From the NCBI GenBank assembly GCA_007570785.1, contig ML660777.1:8489734-8553733 (forward strand): a stretch of 64,000 nt of DNA, in the 5' to 3' direction. Positions 35,730-45,660 of this stretch are shown piece after piece. Made by a program: the position numbers and the translations under genes. The DNA comes from Antilocapra americana. Lineage: Eukaryota > Chordata > Mammalia > Artiodactyla > Antilocapridae. Under the pieces are notes generated by a model that saw only the letters and a program-made list of their open reading frames with translations, had not been told where the DNA came from and did no database searches. The first letter of the stretch is position 1, and every line of letters begins with the position of its first letter.

Positions 35730-35861
35730 CATCCCCTCTTCTTGAGAGTCTTTTTTACTGACCTAACTCCCTGAGTACATGAATTCAATCTCATTCATCT
35801 TGATGTAGGGTGCCTACTACACTACCAATGCCTAGCAAATATATGTTAATCATTATGAGTG

Positions 35862-35932
35862 GAGAAACTCTGGATTTTAGAGTAAAATTTCAATCTTAAT
35901 TCTATTACTTATTGGTTATGGGATTTATTTAT
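35862..35932 (+). repeat. MIR, first half (split)
   Basis: 'aaactctggattttagagtaaaatttcaatcttaattctattacttattggttatggg' corresponds to the 5' half of MIR. The 3' half is found about 280 bases downstream. Confidence 0.55.
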
Positions 35933-36214
35933 TCAAATATTTGCTCCACGAATATTACTGAGGGTTACATGCCCAGTGATGGAAATTTATGGCCTCTACC
36001 TCATTGCACTTATGGTCGAGATGAAGAGGCAAAGACTAATTAGATGAATGAGCACTAAATAGTACAAAATGGTATGAATTCTTTGAAAGGAAAATCTAGG
36101 GTTCTGTAGAATATATATGAAAGAAACCTTATTTTGTCTGGATATTCAGGGGAGATTCTTGGATATGATAAGATTTAATACCTGAGGAACAAGTAAATCT
36201 TGATAAATATATTG
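35933..36214 (+). repeat. Ancient repeat inserted in MIR
   Basis: Begins 'atttatttattcaaatatttgctcc' and carries 'tacatgcccagtgatgg', 'aaagactaattag', 'aggggagattcttgg', resembling the '...attcaacaaatatttattgagcac...' placental repeat. Family not assigned. Confidence 0.45.
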
Positions 36215-36345
36215 ATACTTACCCTCTGTAAGTTTCAGATTGCTCATCAATAAAATGAAGATGATAATACATTCTCTTTAGGGTCCACTCAAGGATTAAT
36301 TACTTAACACATGTAAAGTGCCTCCCCTAGAGAAGGAAATCAATA
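36215..36345 (+). repeat. MIR, second half (split)
   Basis: 'tgtaagtttcagattgctcatcaataaaatgaagatgataata' and 'aaggattaattacttaacacatgtaaagtgcc' match the MIR 3' half. Confidence 0.7.
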
Positions 36346-36435
36346 ATTGGCAAGTACTTTCTCCCTTAATGAATGAAGAATGAAGACATGCTGACCAGGC
36401 AAGATTATGGAAGGACTTCAGTGTTTCATATAGCA

Positions 36436-36888
36436 TGTTGAACTGTCCACAAATAAGATATGTTGAAGTTCTAGCCCACAGTACTTCAGAATAGGACTCT
36501 ATTTGGAAATAAGGTAATTATAAATATAGTTAACTATGTTAAGAGAAGGTCATACAGGACTAAGGTGGGTCCTTTATCCAATACGACTGGTGTCCTTATA
36601 TGAAGAGATAGATTTAGACAGAAATGGAAGAAAATGACATGTGGTAAGGGAATCAGAGATTGAAATGCTTTAACTGTAAGCCAAGGAACACCAGAGATTG
36701 TGGACAAACCAACAGAAGCCTGGGGGAGGTGAAGAAAGATTCTCTCCTAGAGATTTTGAGGAGATACAGCTTTAACAACACCTTAATTTTGGACATCTGG
36801 CCTCCAGAACTGGGAGACAATAAATTTGGGGGTTTTTATTCACCTACCTTGTGTTACTTTTTTTGGGCAGTCCTAAGAAACTAACACA
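36436..36888 (+). mobile_element. MaLR (MLT1-type) LTR
   Basis: Begins TGTTGAACTG. It contains 'actctatttggaaataagg', 'tccaatacgactggtgtccttata', 'tggcctccagaactgggagacaataaa' and ends 'ctaagaaactaacaca'. A short 74-codon frame inside it is not a gene. No internal retroviral sequence is visible. Confidence 0.8.
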
Positions 36889-37091
36889 GGCTTCCCTGGT
36901 GGCTCAGATGGTACAGAATCCAATGCAGGAGATCTGGGTTCAATTCCTAGGTCAGGAAGATCCCCTGGAGAAGGGAATGGGAACACACTCCAGTATTCTT
37001 GCCTTGAGAATCCCATGGACAGAGGAGCTTGGCAGGCTACAATCCATAGGATCATAAAGAGTTGGATATAACTGAGCAAACAAGCATATGC
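36889..37091 (+). repeat. Bov-tA SINE at the 3' edge of the MaLR LTR
   Basis: Complete head 'ggcttccctggtggctcagatgg' and BovA body. A 14-bp duplication of the LTR end flanks it: AAGAAACTAACACA at 36875-36888 and AAGAAGCTAACACA at 37092-37105. The insertion therefore hit the last bases of the LTR. Confidence 0.95.
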
Positions 37092-37105
37092 AAGAAGCTA
37101 ACACA

Positions 37106-38050
37106 CATCATAAAAGTGTCTGTATTGCATATTTCAGGCAATGGTATGCAGGAAGACTAAGGATTTGGAAGGCAAGATTTGAACAAGGAAATAAACATAA
37201 AAAGATGTTTCAAAAAGACAAATCTCGAATTTGTGGTTATCATGAGAATATATTTTCTGTTCCCACTGAGTCCATAAGCTTCTTGAGTGGGGAACCTATA
37301 ACTTCCATGAAGAGCTGAATTCCATATATACTGGTTAAATAAGTTATTTAAAATAAACATTTGGGTACACGAGCTCTTTATGGAAAATTTAGAGGTAAAA
37401 CATTTTAACTCATTGAATTTTTACTCTTCTAAAGTAAAAATTATCTTCTCATTTTATTTAATTGAAGAGGCAAAGCATGCAGTAAATTAAATCCAATTTG
37501 CATGCAATTGTGCATGCAATGTAGATCTTAACTTAAACTAGGGAGCAAGCTGTGCACAAACTCAAATACTTTCCTATCTGAAGCTAACCATTGTTTGCTT
37601 AAAATTTTCCGTATTTTCCTTCCCTTCATTTCAAAGAAAAATATCATAGCATTTCTCTTTCTAATTTAAATCCCACAAAATCTATAACTGATAATCAGAA
37701 TGTATCCCCTAAAGGCTAATACATTTTGCTGATATTATACTAGTAATGCCTTCAAGCTTTCAAGTTCTGTAGCAAGCCTGTAATTCTATTTTTTTAATGC
37801 ATGACTTTAATCCATATAGTTTTGCTCTGTTTAATTATATTTATCATCCCCAAATATTCTGCACTTATAAAAATAGTGCATGGTGTATAGAGGAAGCAAT
37901 GCACTGTATCATATTTTGTGAAATCTCATATGCCACATGTATGGATCTGGTGTAAGCTAGAGAACATATTTTGTTTAAATTAAGGGTTTGAATTCAATTT
38001 TATACCAATTTCTTTAGCTCATTATCCACATTACGTTTGCTTACATCCTT
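37106..38050. other. Unique sequence
   Basis: I recognise no gene or repeat. Confidence 0.5.
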
Positions 38051-38059
38051 AGAAATGTT

Positions 38060-38256
38060 GGGGCTTCCCTGGTGGCTCAGTTGGTAAAGAATCTGCCTGC
38101 AATGCAGTAGATCTGGATTCGATTCCTGGGTTGGGAAGATCCTCTGGAGAAGGAAAAGGCTACCCACTCCAGTATTCTGGCCTGGAGAATTCCATGGGCT
38201 GTATAGTCCATGGGGTCGCAAAGAGTCCAACATGACTGAGTGACTCTCACTTTCAA
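38060..38256 (+). repeat. Bov-tA SINE with perfect TSD
   Basis: Well-conserved full copy from 'gggcttccctggtggctcag' to 'gagtgactctcactttca'. AGAAATGTT at 38051-38059 and 38257-38265 is a perfect 9-bp target-site duplication. Confidence 0.96.
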
Positions 38257-38265
38257 AGAAATGTT

Positions 38266-38670
38266 ACCTGGCTAAACTACATAATTGTGCCTAATTCAGA
38301 TACATCTTCATCTTCTATCCTCTTGACTTATGCAATTTCATGTTGCAGTCATTAAATAATGAAAGAGGAACCCTCTGTTTGATAAAATTAATGCTGTTGC
38401 CCATGAATGTTAAAAGAGCAAGAAAAAAATGAGCAGAAACCAAGAAGAAGAAAATGCTGGGTTTGTTCAAAGATACCACACCAATCTTACCTCATTTTCA
38501 GTAGAAACCATTCTTAGGGGCTTTTGTGTTCCCATCACTTCTAAGGCACAGGAGACCCCTTGGTGTACTAACTCTTATTAGCATCAGTTTTTTAAAAATC
38601 CCCTTGAATTATCCTTTTTGGCAACCATCTCTCTTATATCCTCCCAGATTTGCCTAACTAGTCCCCATCA
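38266..38670. other. Unique sequence
   Basis: I recognise no gene or repeat. Confidence 0.5.
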
Positions 38671-38815
38671 GTGGTTCTTAAAGTTGAACGGTAGATTGCA
38701 AAAGAATTCCGGGCCCTGATAAGAACTATTAAACTCACATTATTAATATTAAGGGACAAGGCCCAGGAATTTGTGTTGAAAAAGTTCCAGGTGGTCCAGC
38801 TTCAGAAGATCAAAA
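38671..38815 (+). repeat. MER5-like hAT element
   Basis: It starts at the terminal motif CAGTGGTTCTTAAA and carries 'gggccctgataag', 'aggcccaggaatttgtgtt' analogues and 'aagttccaggtggtcc', in the order of the MER5 family. The far terminal repeat is lost. Confidence 0.7.
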
Positions 38816-39397
38816 CTCCTCAGATAGAGAAACAATATCCTGGACTTTTCAGCTCATTGGTTTTCTCAAAACACTTTGCTTACAAAGTTGCTAGATCCCT
38901 TTCATTCCTGTTATATAGATATTATGTCCAAATATACCTTGCTATGCTCCTTCCTCCTTCTAAATGTCATGTGATCTGGCTGATTATCTCAGGCTAATGG
39001 GAGAGAGCTAGAAGGACTCCCCTGTTCAGGGATGTATCTTCATCAAGGCCTTCTGATAATTGTGGACAGCCCCACAGAAAGAAGTTGTAAGCTAAACCAG
39101 AGACTCCAACGGATGTCATATTATCCAAAGGGAACTGGATAATATAACCTCATCGTGTTCCTTAAATGCTATATTGTTCATGTCTTCCATTTGCATAGTG
39201 ATGAAGAACAACAAGGAGTGTCTCTGAAATAGCCATTCCTACTGGATAGATCTCAGCTTGAGACCCAGACTTTCCATGCCCCCACTATGGCCTGTCTGAG
39301 GCAAGTCATGATTCTTGCATTTATCAGAAAGAGATACTATTTTATAGGTTCTGGAATTGTTTACACTAACAATAGCATATGTAAAGTGCCCAGAAGG
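38816..39397. other. Unique sequence
   Basis: I recognise no gene or repeat. Confidence 0.5.
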
Positions 39398-39407
39398 ACA
39401 TAGTACT

Positions 39408-39617
39408 TCCTGTTGTTTAGTCACTAAGTCATGTCCAACTCTTTTGCTATCCCATGGACTGTAGCCCACCAGTCTTCTCCGTCTATGGGATTTCCCAGAG
39501 AAGAATACTGAAGTGGGTTGTCATTTCCTTCTCCAGGGATTCTTCCTGACTCGGAGTGAACCCATGTCTCCTGCACTGAAGACAGATTCTTTACTGTTGA
39601 GCCACTGGGGAAGCCCC
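39408..39617 (-). repeat. Bov-tA SINE
   Basis: Reversed copy from 'gttgtttagtcactaagtcatgtcc' to 'tgagccactggggaagccc'. CATAGTACTT at 39398-39407 and CATAATACTT at 39618-39627 form a 10-bp duplication with one mismatch. Confidence 0.94.
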
Positions 39618-39627
39618 CATAATACTT

Positions 39628-40807
39628 AGTATATTGTATATATTGTAGTAAAAAATTATTCTAAAAGGCATAATTTCTATAAAAATATTGGCCCCATTTC
39701 TTTTATTGTCCCAGGAGTTCATGCAAGCCTTTCACTTCCAACAAAGGCCACGATGGGGGGCTTTGCTCCAAGCTCTAGCTGCAAACTCAAGGCTAAAGGT
39801 GAAAGTCCAGATAAGAAAATAGACAAGGGCATTTAAATTAGATGAAGTTCCTGGATTTTTTTCTTCTTTTTGGAACATAAAGTTGGAAGGGAGTCAGAAA
39901 CAGATATGTCTCCATTAAAATGATCTTTAAATTGCTAACCAAATGCCTTTGGATTAATGAACAAAGAATGTAATTAGATGCAAGGAAAAAAATGTGTTTC
40001 TTTTGTCAGATCACCATATTTTAGTTGGTAGGTTTTCATCATCTCAGTTTCTGGGAGTAGGGCAGAGGGTTTGGATTTCCACCTTGTTTGTATTTTCATT
40101 CATTTACTTAATTTTCCATTATGAACTGGGCATGAAATGTATACCAGATTCATGCATTAAATATCCCTGGAATAAAGGACATACATTAAATATTCCTGAC
40201 ATAAAGGAAATTGCCATTGTACTCAATCATTAAAGAGTTCAGGACTGAGTTTCTATCACAAAAGAGTAGTGGGCAAGTTTCAGTATGTTCTGTAGCAAAT
40301 GCCTGAAGGTTTGTATCCTCCTGTAATATGAAGAGAGCAACAGTCAAGTTATCACCTAGACCTGGAATTAACATGTGAGTAGTTTCTATGTCTTAGATGC
40401 TACTGCTCTGAGGTAAAGGATAAAATTACAGAATAGGTTTACAGCCTAGAATCCTAGTCAAACTTACTTTGGGCTTTTGTGAATTAATGAGACCTTTAGA
40501 GTAATTAGATGGACATTTTATTTCCTCTCTTGTTGCACCTTAGCTGGTCCTCAATGTTGAGACACTTCATGCCTGTAATACTTATTTTTAACCACATATT
40601 TTCCAAGCATTCTAATATCTGTTTGTCTTAAAAAAATAATAATAATTATATTCTTGAGGAAGGGCCCAAGACATACAATTGTGTCTTCTATAGGTCAAAG
40701 CAATTTAGGTGGGGTTTTTTTTTTTCCTCATAACTCTGCAAAATATAGTACAAGAATATGGACTTTAATTTCATAGGCCAACTAGAGGAAGGTGAGATAT
40801 GAGGAGA
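39628..40807. other. Unique sequence with a 29-bp tandem duplication
   Basis: Two adjacent diverged 29-bp copies lie at 40155-40183 and 40184-40212; each begins CATTAAATAT and contains 'ataaagga'. Otherwise I recognise nothing. Poly-T at 40716-40727. Confidence 0.6.
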
Positions 40808-40815
40808 GTCTAGAG

Positions 40816-41042
40816 CAGACAGAGGTCTGCAAGCTACAGCCTGTAGGCCAAATCGAGCTCACCACTTATTTTTGTAAATAAAGTTTGATTGAAACACAAT
40901 CATGTCCATCTGTTTAGATTCTGTCTATGGTTTGCTTCTGTGCTAAAACTACAGGGCTGAGGCATTGCAACAGACATTTATGGTCCAGAAAATCAACAGT
41001 ATTTCCTTTCTGGTCTTTTACGAGCAAGCTTGCTAATTCTTG
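40816..41042. repeat. Non-autonomous hAT DNA transposon
   Basis: 'cagaggtctgcaagctacagcctgtaggccaaatc', 'ttttgtaaataaagtttgattgaaacacaatcatgtcc' and 'ttttacgagcaagcttgctaattctt' match a placental hAT MITE with CAGGGGTCGGCAAAC-type ends. A possible 8-bp hAT duplication GTCTAGAG/GTCTAGAA is at 40808-40815 and 41043-41050. Confidence 0.75.
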
Positions 41043-41050
41043 GTCTAGAA

Positions 41051-41699
41051 TACAACCCTAACAATATTATGAAGGTCGATGTCTGTGGTCTTCCACAAAA
41101 TTTCACTTGTTGACAATCTCTGGACAGTGGGTGGAGTTTAAACTTAGCCAATTTGGCTACTTTTATGTTTATAAATATTAGATGTTATCTTAATTTTTTG
41201 TTGTCTTCAATGTTGGATACCTACTGGAAGCATATTTAATCCTCTATCACATGACATGATTTCCAAATAAGTTTCTGAAAACAACTATCCTAGTCATCAT
41301 TTCTCTTCAGAGCTCTCTTTAAATACATTTCCAAATATAGACAAGATGGAAAATAGGTTATGAAAGCAGTACTTTGACAGGAAATCCATTATTTTGCTAG
41401 TAAGTGTCAGAGAAAAGAAAAGATGAGAAGGCAATCTATGGAAATTACCTCTAGATTTGTAGGAGGTCATATATTATGTATATAGAGAGATATATTTGGT
41501 CTTCTAAACAATTATTCAATATAAATAACTGCAAACTACATGTTAATCTTCAATGTGTATTAATCTTTTTAGGCAAATACTTACTTTTAAAGCATAACTT
41601 CATACCACAGAAGTTGATAAGATCAAGTTAGCCATGGAACTGCTTATCTGGAATTTGTTTTTCTTACAAAGGGTCAAAGAATTCTTAAATTAAAAACAA
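41051..41699. other. AT-rich unique sequence
   Basis: I recognise no gene or repeat. Confidence 0.5.
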
Positions 41700-41893
41700 A
41701 AAAGGCTAATGGGAATTTGCTATATGACTCAGGGTACTCAAATGTACTAACCTAGAGGTATGGGAAGGGATGGGGGGTGGGAGGGAGGTTCACAAGGGAG
41801 GGACATATGTATACCTATGACTGATTTGTGTTGATGTATGGCAGAGACCAACACAGTATTGTATTGTATCCTGCGATTAAAAATAAATCTTAT
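41700..41893 (+). mobile_element. L1-BT-type L1 3' end
   Basis: 'gctatatgactcagggtactcaa', 'gggatggggggtgggagggaggttcacaagggagggacatatgtatacctatg', 'ctgatttgtgttgatgtatggcagagaccaacac', with an AATAAA at about 41882. This is the bovine-type L1 3' UTR. 5'-truncated. Confidence 0.92.
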
Positions 41894-44324
41894 AAAACCT
41901 CCCCTCACACTCTCAATCAGCCTCAAGAACTAGGAGCAACATTAAAGAAAAAATAAACAAAAGAAAAAGAAAGACCAGTAAAACTATCACTTTTTTTGAA
42001 AGATGTCCATCCAAAGAGTCCTGGCTTAGATGAATATTAAACAACATTGTCTATTCTTAATATAAAGACACTGAAAGCAAAATAAAAGTAATAAAGAGGC
42101 ATTAAGACTAAAGCTGCCACATAGAGGTCATCAAGTCATTAAAAAAAGAAAAAGACTTTCACAACATTTCCGACTCCATGTCTATATTTTCTTAAAATAG
42201 AAGCTGTTCTTTGGGCAATAGAGTCCTAGCACCTGGAACAATGATGCAGAGACCAAGGAAGTGACTCAGGATTAAACTGCATAATCATTTACTCACAGAA
42301 CACACCCCTCCTGAGTTGAGTCCTGCGTTAGGCACTGCATGAGGCGCTGAGGGTTCAGTCACCAAACCTCCTTCAGGAGCCCATCTTCATGGAGCTTCTA
42401 CGTTAGTGGCAAAGGGAGACGAGTTGATCCAAAGAGCCTGCAGAGTGCTGTACTCCAAGGGAGCTCAAAACCGTGACTCCCACCCACACATGAAAGGGAT
42501 GTTTTGGTCAACTTATCAATTAAGGAGTCAGATGTTATAACCAGATCAAAGAGCCTTTCAAAAACTAGTTAGATAGAGACAATCTTAGGATAAAATTGTA
42601 GAGTAGATACAAAACTGGTTCATATTCAACAGGACGATAAGCCTTTGGAGTTATCTGCTCCACTTGGCAGACATTATTTTTATCTTTACTGTGCAAAAAG
42701 CTACACCTTAATGTGTAGCTTCATAAAATCTGGAATTTTTAATTAAGAGTGAACAATAAGGTGACCTGAGTACATTCCTCTTGTTAATCTTTGAGTGGCC
42801 TTTGCTCCCATGGAGTGTTTTGGCCCAATTTCTAATCTTCAGATATTTTTTTTGAAGCACATAGGACCATACCTTAATCAGTTGGGTCAAGATGGGGCAG
42901 AAGCAAGTCTGGCCAAATCTGAGCTGATATGTTGAAGGTAAGTGGGAGAAACACTACATAAGGATGAGCAAACAGGCATTCTTAGAAAGGGGAACTGTGT
43001 GACAACCTTATGTCCTTTTCTGTGCTAGTCTACGTAACCCACCCACAGACTGGTAAATCACAAAACCACTCTGGAAAAAGGTAGAAAATATAGACGTTTC
43101 TTCCTTAGAATGCAGTATAAACTTACCAAATTTTGAGAGGCATAGATTAAGGCATAAACTCCTGGGGTAGAATTACCCAGAACATGGGGAAAGATCAGAA
43201 TGCCTCCACCATGCCTAGGACATGCCCCACTTTGGATCATGAGCTTAGAAGAAAGCCCAGGAAAGAGAAAGATGGAGAAAGAGAACAACAACAAAAAAAA
43301 GATCCTATAGATCATCTATTTACTAGCCACATGTGCTGCCTGTCTGAATTATTTTGTGGTCTCTCACTTACTCTGTTTAGAATTCTGTACATCTGGGTGT
43401 ATTTTTTCTAGTGTTTCCTATCATATCAGTGACAGAATTGCCAACACAGAGGTATCCATAAATTATACTGCATTCTAATAGTTTCTAGTGCCTGGAAAGC
43501 TTGGAACAAAAGACTCAAATGCAAATGTGAACTGCTTAATTCAGTGAGTATTTGTGATGTTACCCAGGTGCCAATGACATCTTTCTGACCAGCTCAGAGG
43601 CACCAGGGACCAACCCAACATACATTTTTAATGTGCTCAGCTGTGACAGCATATACACACAGAAGACCTTAAGGCCTTAAAGTCATCCTCTTGGAAACCA
43701 CTGCACTTTTAGGGACCCAGAAGAAACGCTTTAATTAATCTTCTTTTTCAGGGTAGCTTTTTTTGGTATAAATTATGTACACTGAAAACCTGCCAATTAT
43801 AGCAAATTAAGGGACTTGGCAAGTGCCTCCCTTGGAGGCAGATGGTAAATAATATCCAGATTTTGACTTGAAATAAGACCAGAGATTAGCTGGTGCAGAA
43901 TGTAAAAGCAATCCAGATATGAGAAATAAACAAATTTAATGTGAGCTCAAGAGGAGGGTTTGGGTTTAGGATAGCTATAGTGATGTGATTAGAACAGATG
44001 ACTCATTACCATTACACATATTTTCATGAGATGAGCCTGTTCTTAGAGCTTCTTTCTGTGATTCTTCCATGAACATTAACATTGTTTTAGCATCTAGGAT
44101 GTGATCTAAACACCTAGTTTCCTTACCTATACAATGAGCATAAGGCAAGTTGGTGAGGGTCCTGGATGATATCATGATATTCTGTGCTTAGCCCAATAAC
44201 TGGCAGACAGTAAGGGCAGAAAAATTTTAGCTGATTTTGCTAGTGCTGTTACAATATGGTTACCAAAATAAATGACAACTCCCATATACCTTTTGGCCCC
44301 AAATAATAGCACTCTAAAGCTAAT
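41894..44324. other. Unique sequence
   Basis: No gene is recognised. At 42300-42425, 'gttaggcactgcatgaggcgctgagggttcag' and 'catcttcatggagcttctacgttagtgg' fit the same ancient repeat class seen near 34.2 and 35.9 kb. Frames at 43058-43411 have no recognisable content. Confidence 0.5.
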
Positions 44325-44460
44325 GCAGGCTGATTCTGTGCCAAGGATTATTCTATCAGTTTTATTTTATAGATAATAAATGGCAGTATCAGAGAGCTTA
44401 AGTGCCATGCCTTTGCCACAGGTAGTAAGTGATGGGTCCTGGACTTAATTACCTTTTCAC
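44325..44460 (-). repeat. MIR SINE
   Basis: Reversed MIR core: 'attctgtgccaaggattattcta', 'tttattttatagataataaatggcagtatcagagagcttaagtgccatgc', 'cacaggtagtaagtgatggg'. Confidence 0.65.
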
Positions 44461-44670
44461 TCAATGACTAACAGACACTTGAAACCCAGAGAAATCCTGA
44501 AATGTAAAGTCTTCCCTTAACATACTAAAAGGACACTGTGTAGATCAAAGTTGTGATTTTCTGAGGATAGGGTAAGAGTAAAAATGCTAGTTCTGTGCTC
44601 ATCGTTTCATTCCTCCGAACTCAGTAAGGTTCTTGTTTGTGATGCTACAGCAAGGAGGATTCTCAGCTTA

Positions 44671-45085
44671 TGCCATGGTCTAAAGAGCCATGTTCCCCGC
44701 TCCCCAGGTTAGTGGGCTGAAGTCCTAACTCCCACGAGTGATAGAATTAGGGGTTGGGGCCTTTGGAGGTGATCAGATCATGAGGACTCTGCCCTCGTGA
44801 ATGGGATTTCTGTCTTTATGAAAGGGACCCCAGGAGCTCCCTAGCCCCTTCCCCAGGTGAGGTTACAGCAAAAAGATAGCTGTCTATGGGAAGCAGGCTC
44901 TCATCAGACACAGACTATGCCAGTGCCTTGATCTTGGACTCCCCAGTCTCCAGGATTGTGAGAAATGCATTTCTGTTATTGAGAAGCCACCCAGGTGGGG
45001 TCACAAAGAGTCGGACATGACTGAGCGACTAACACTTTCACTTCACTTTCAGTCTATGCTATTTTGTTCAAGCAGCCTAAATGGG
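44671..45085 (+). mobile_element. MaLR LTR interrupted by a SINE tail
   Basis: 'gctgaagtcctaactcccacgagtgatagaattagggg', 'tttggaggtgatcagatcatgagg', 'tctttatgaaagggaccccaggagctccctagccccttcc', 'tgccttgatcttggactccccagtctccaggattgtgagaaatgcatttctgtt' are MaLR LTR features. The end is split at 44995 by a SINE fragment and resumes at 45050 ('cagtctatgctattttgtt'). No internal region follows. Confidence 0.82.
44995..45049 (+). repeat. 5'-truncated BovA SINE tail in the LTR
   Basis: Only the last 55 bases of a Bov-tA element are present ('ggggtcacaaagagtcggacatgactgagcgactaacactttcac'). They are close to consensus. They sit between 'gaagccacccag' and 'cagtctatgc' of the LTR with only about 3 bp (CAG) duplicated. 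Confidence 0.9.
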
Positions 45086-45379
45086 GAAAAACAGCTTATT
45101 GGCTTAATAACCAGATTTTTTTTTCACTAATTCACCACAGAAATCATTTCCAAGGCTCAGTTAACAATCCACACTGTGAAGAAAAGGTATAGGAAGGAGA
45201 GGGGATGAGAAGGCAGGGACAGCACCAGTTAGCTGAGGGCAATCTGCAGAGCCATCGGGGCCAAGCTCTCAGCATCTGCATGCCACAGGGCTGCCCAATC
45301 CCCGCAACTCTCAGAAAACACCCCCGGTATCAGCCAATCTGAGGACTGAACTGTTTCTGGAGTCTGATGTCACAGCTAG
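45086..45379. other. Unique sequence, GC-richer to the right
   Basis: I recognise no repeat. GC content rises from about 45230 towards the island at 45380-45660. Confidence 0.5.
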
Positions 45380-45660
45380 GACAAGTTCCTCATGTAATTC
45401 ATGTTCGCCTAGAATGCTAAAATTAAGGAATGACTCAATCATCAGGCACCGTCACAGCTATTTTCAAGTCTGTAAGTGATGCGCTGGACCAGCACTGATG
45501 CAAAAGCTTACCCCAATTAGCTTCTGCAAACGCTTTTTCTGCAACAGGGCTCCGTTTCCTAGGAGGCTTCAATCTAATTACAAGGCTTGATTCTCCCGCA
45601 GGGTCTGCCTGGCCGGATGATTTCATTTTACTTTTAGGCTAACCTTTGCCATCAGTGATG
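45380..45660 (-). other. GC-richer island, possible exon or regulatory element
   Basis: A repeat-free patch with several CpGs. On the minus strand an ATG at 45626 (A at -3) opens a 63-codon frame ending at 45435. It starts MKSSGQADPAGESS, then a basic block (RLKPPRKRSP), then AEKAFAEANW. Just after this lies GGG|GTAAGC, a good splice-donor sequence with GT at 45511-45510, so it could be a first coding exon of about 115 bases. On the plus strand an AP-1 site TGACTCA lies at 45431-45437, and CRE-like 'tgatgtcac' occurs on both sides (near 45366 and 45656). An enhancer-like conserved non-coding element is at least as likely as an exon. I do not recognise the protein. Confidence 0.35.
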
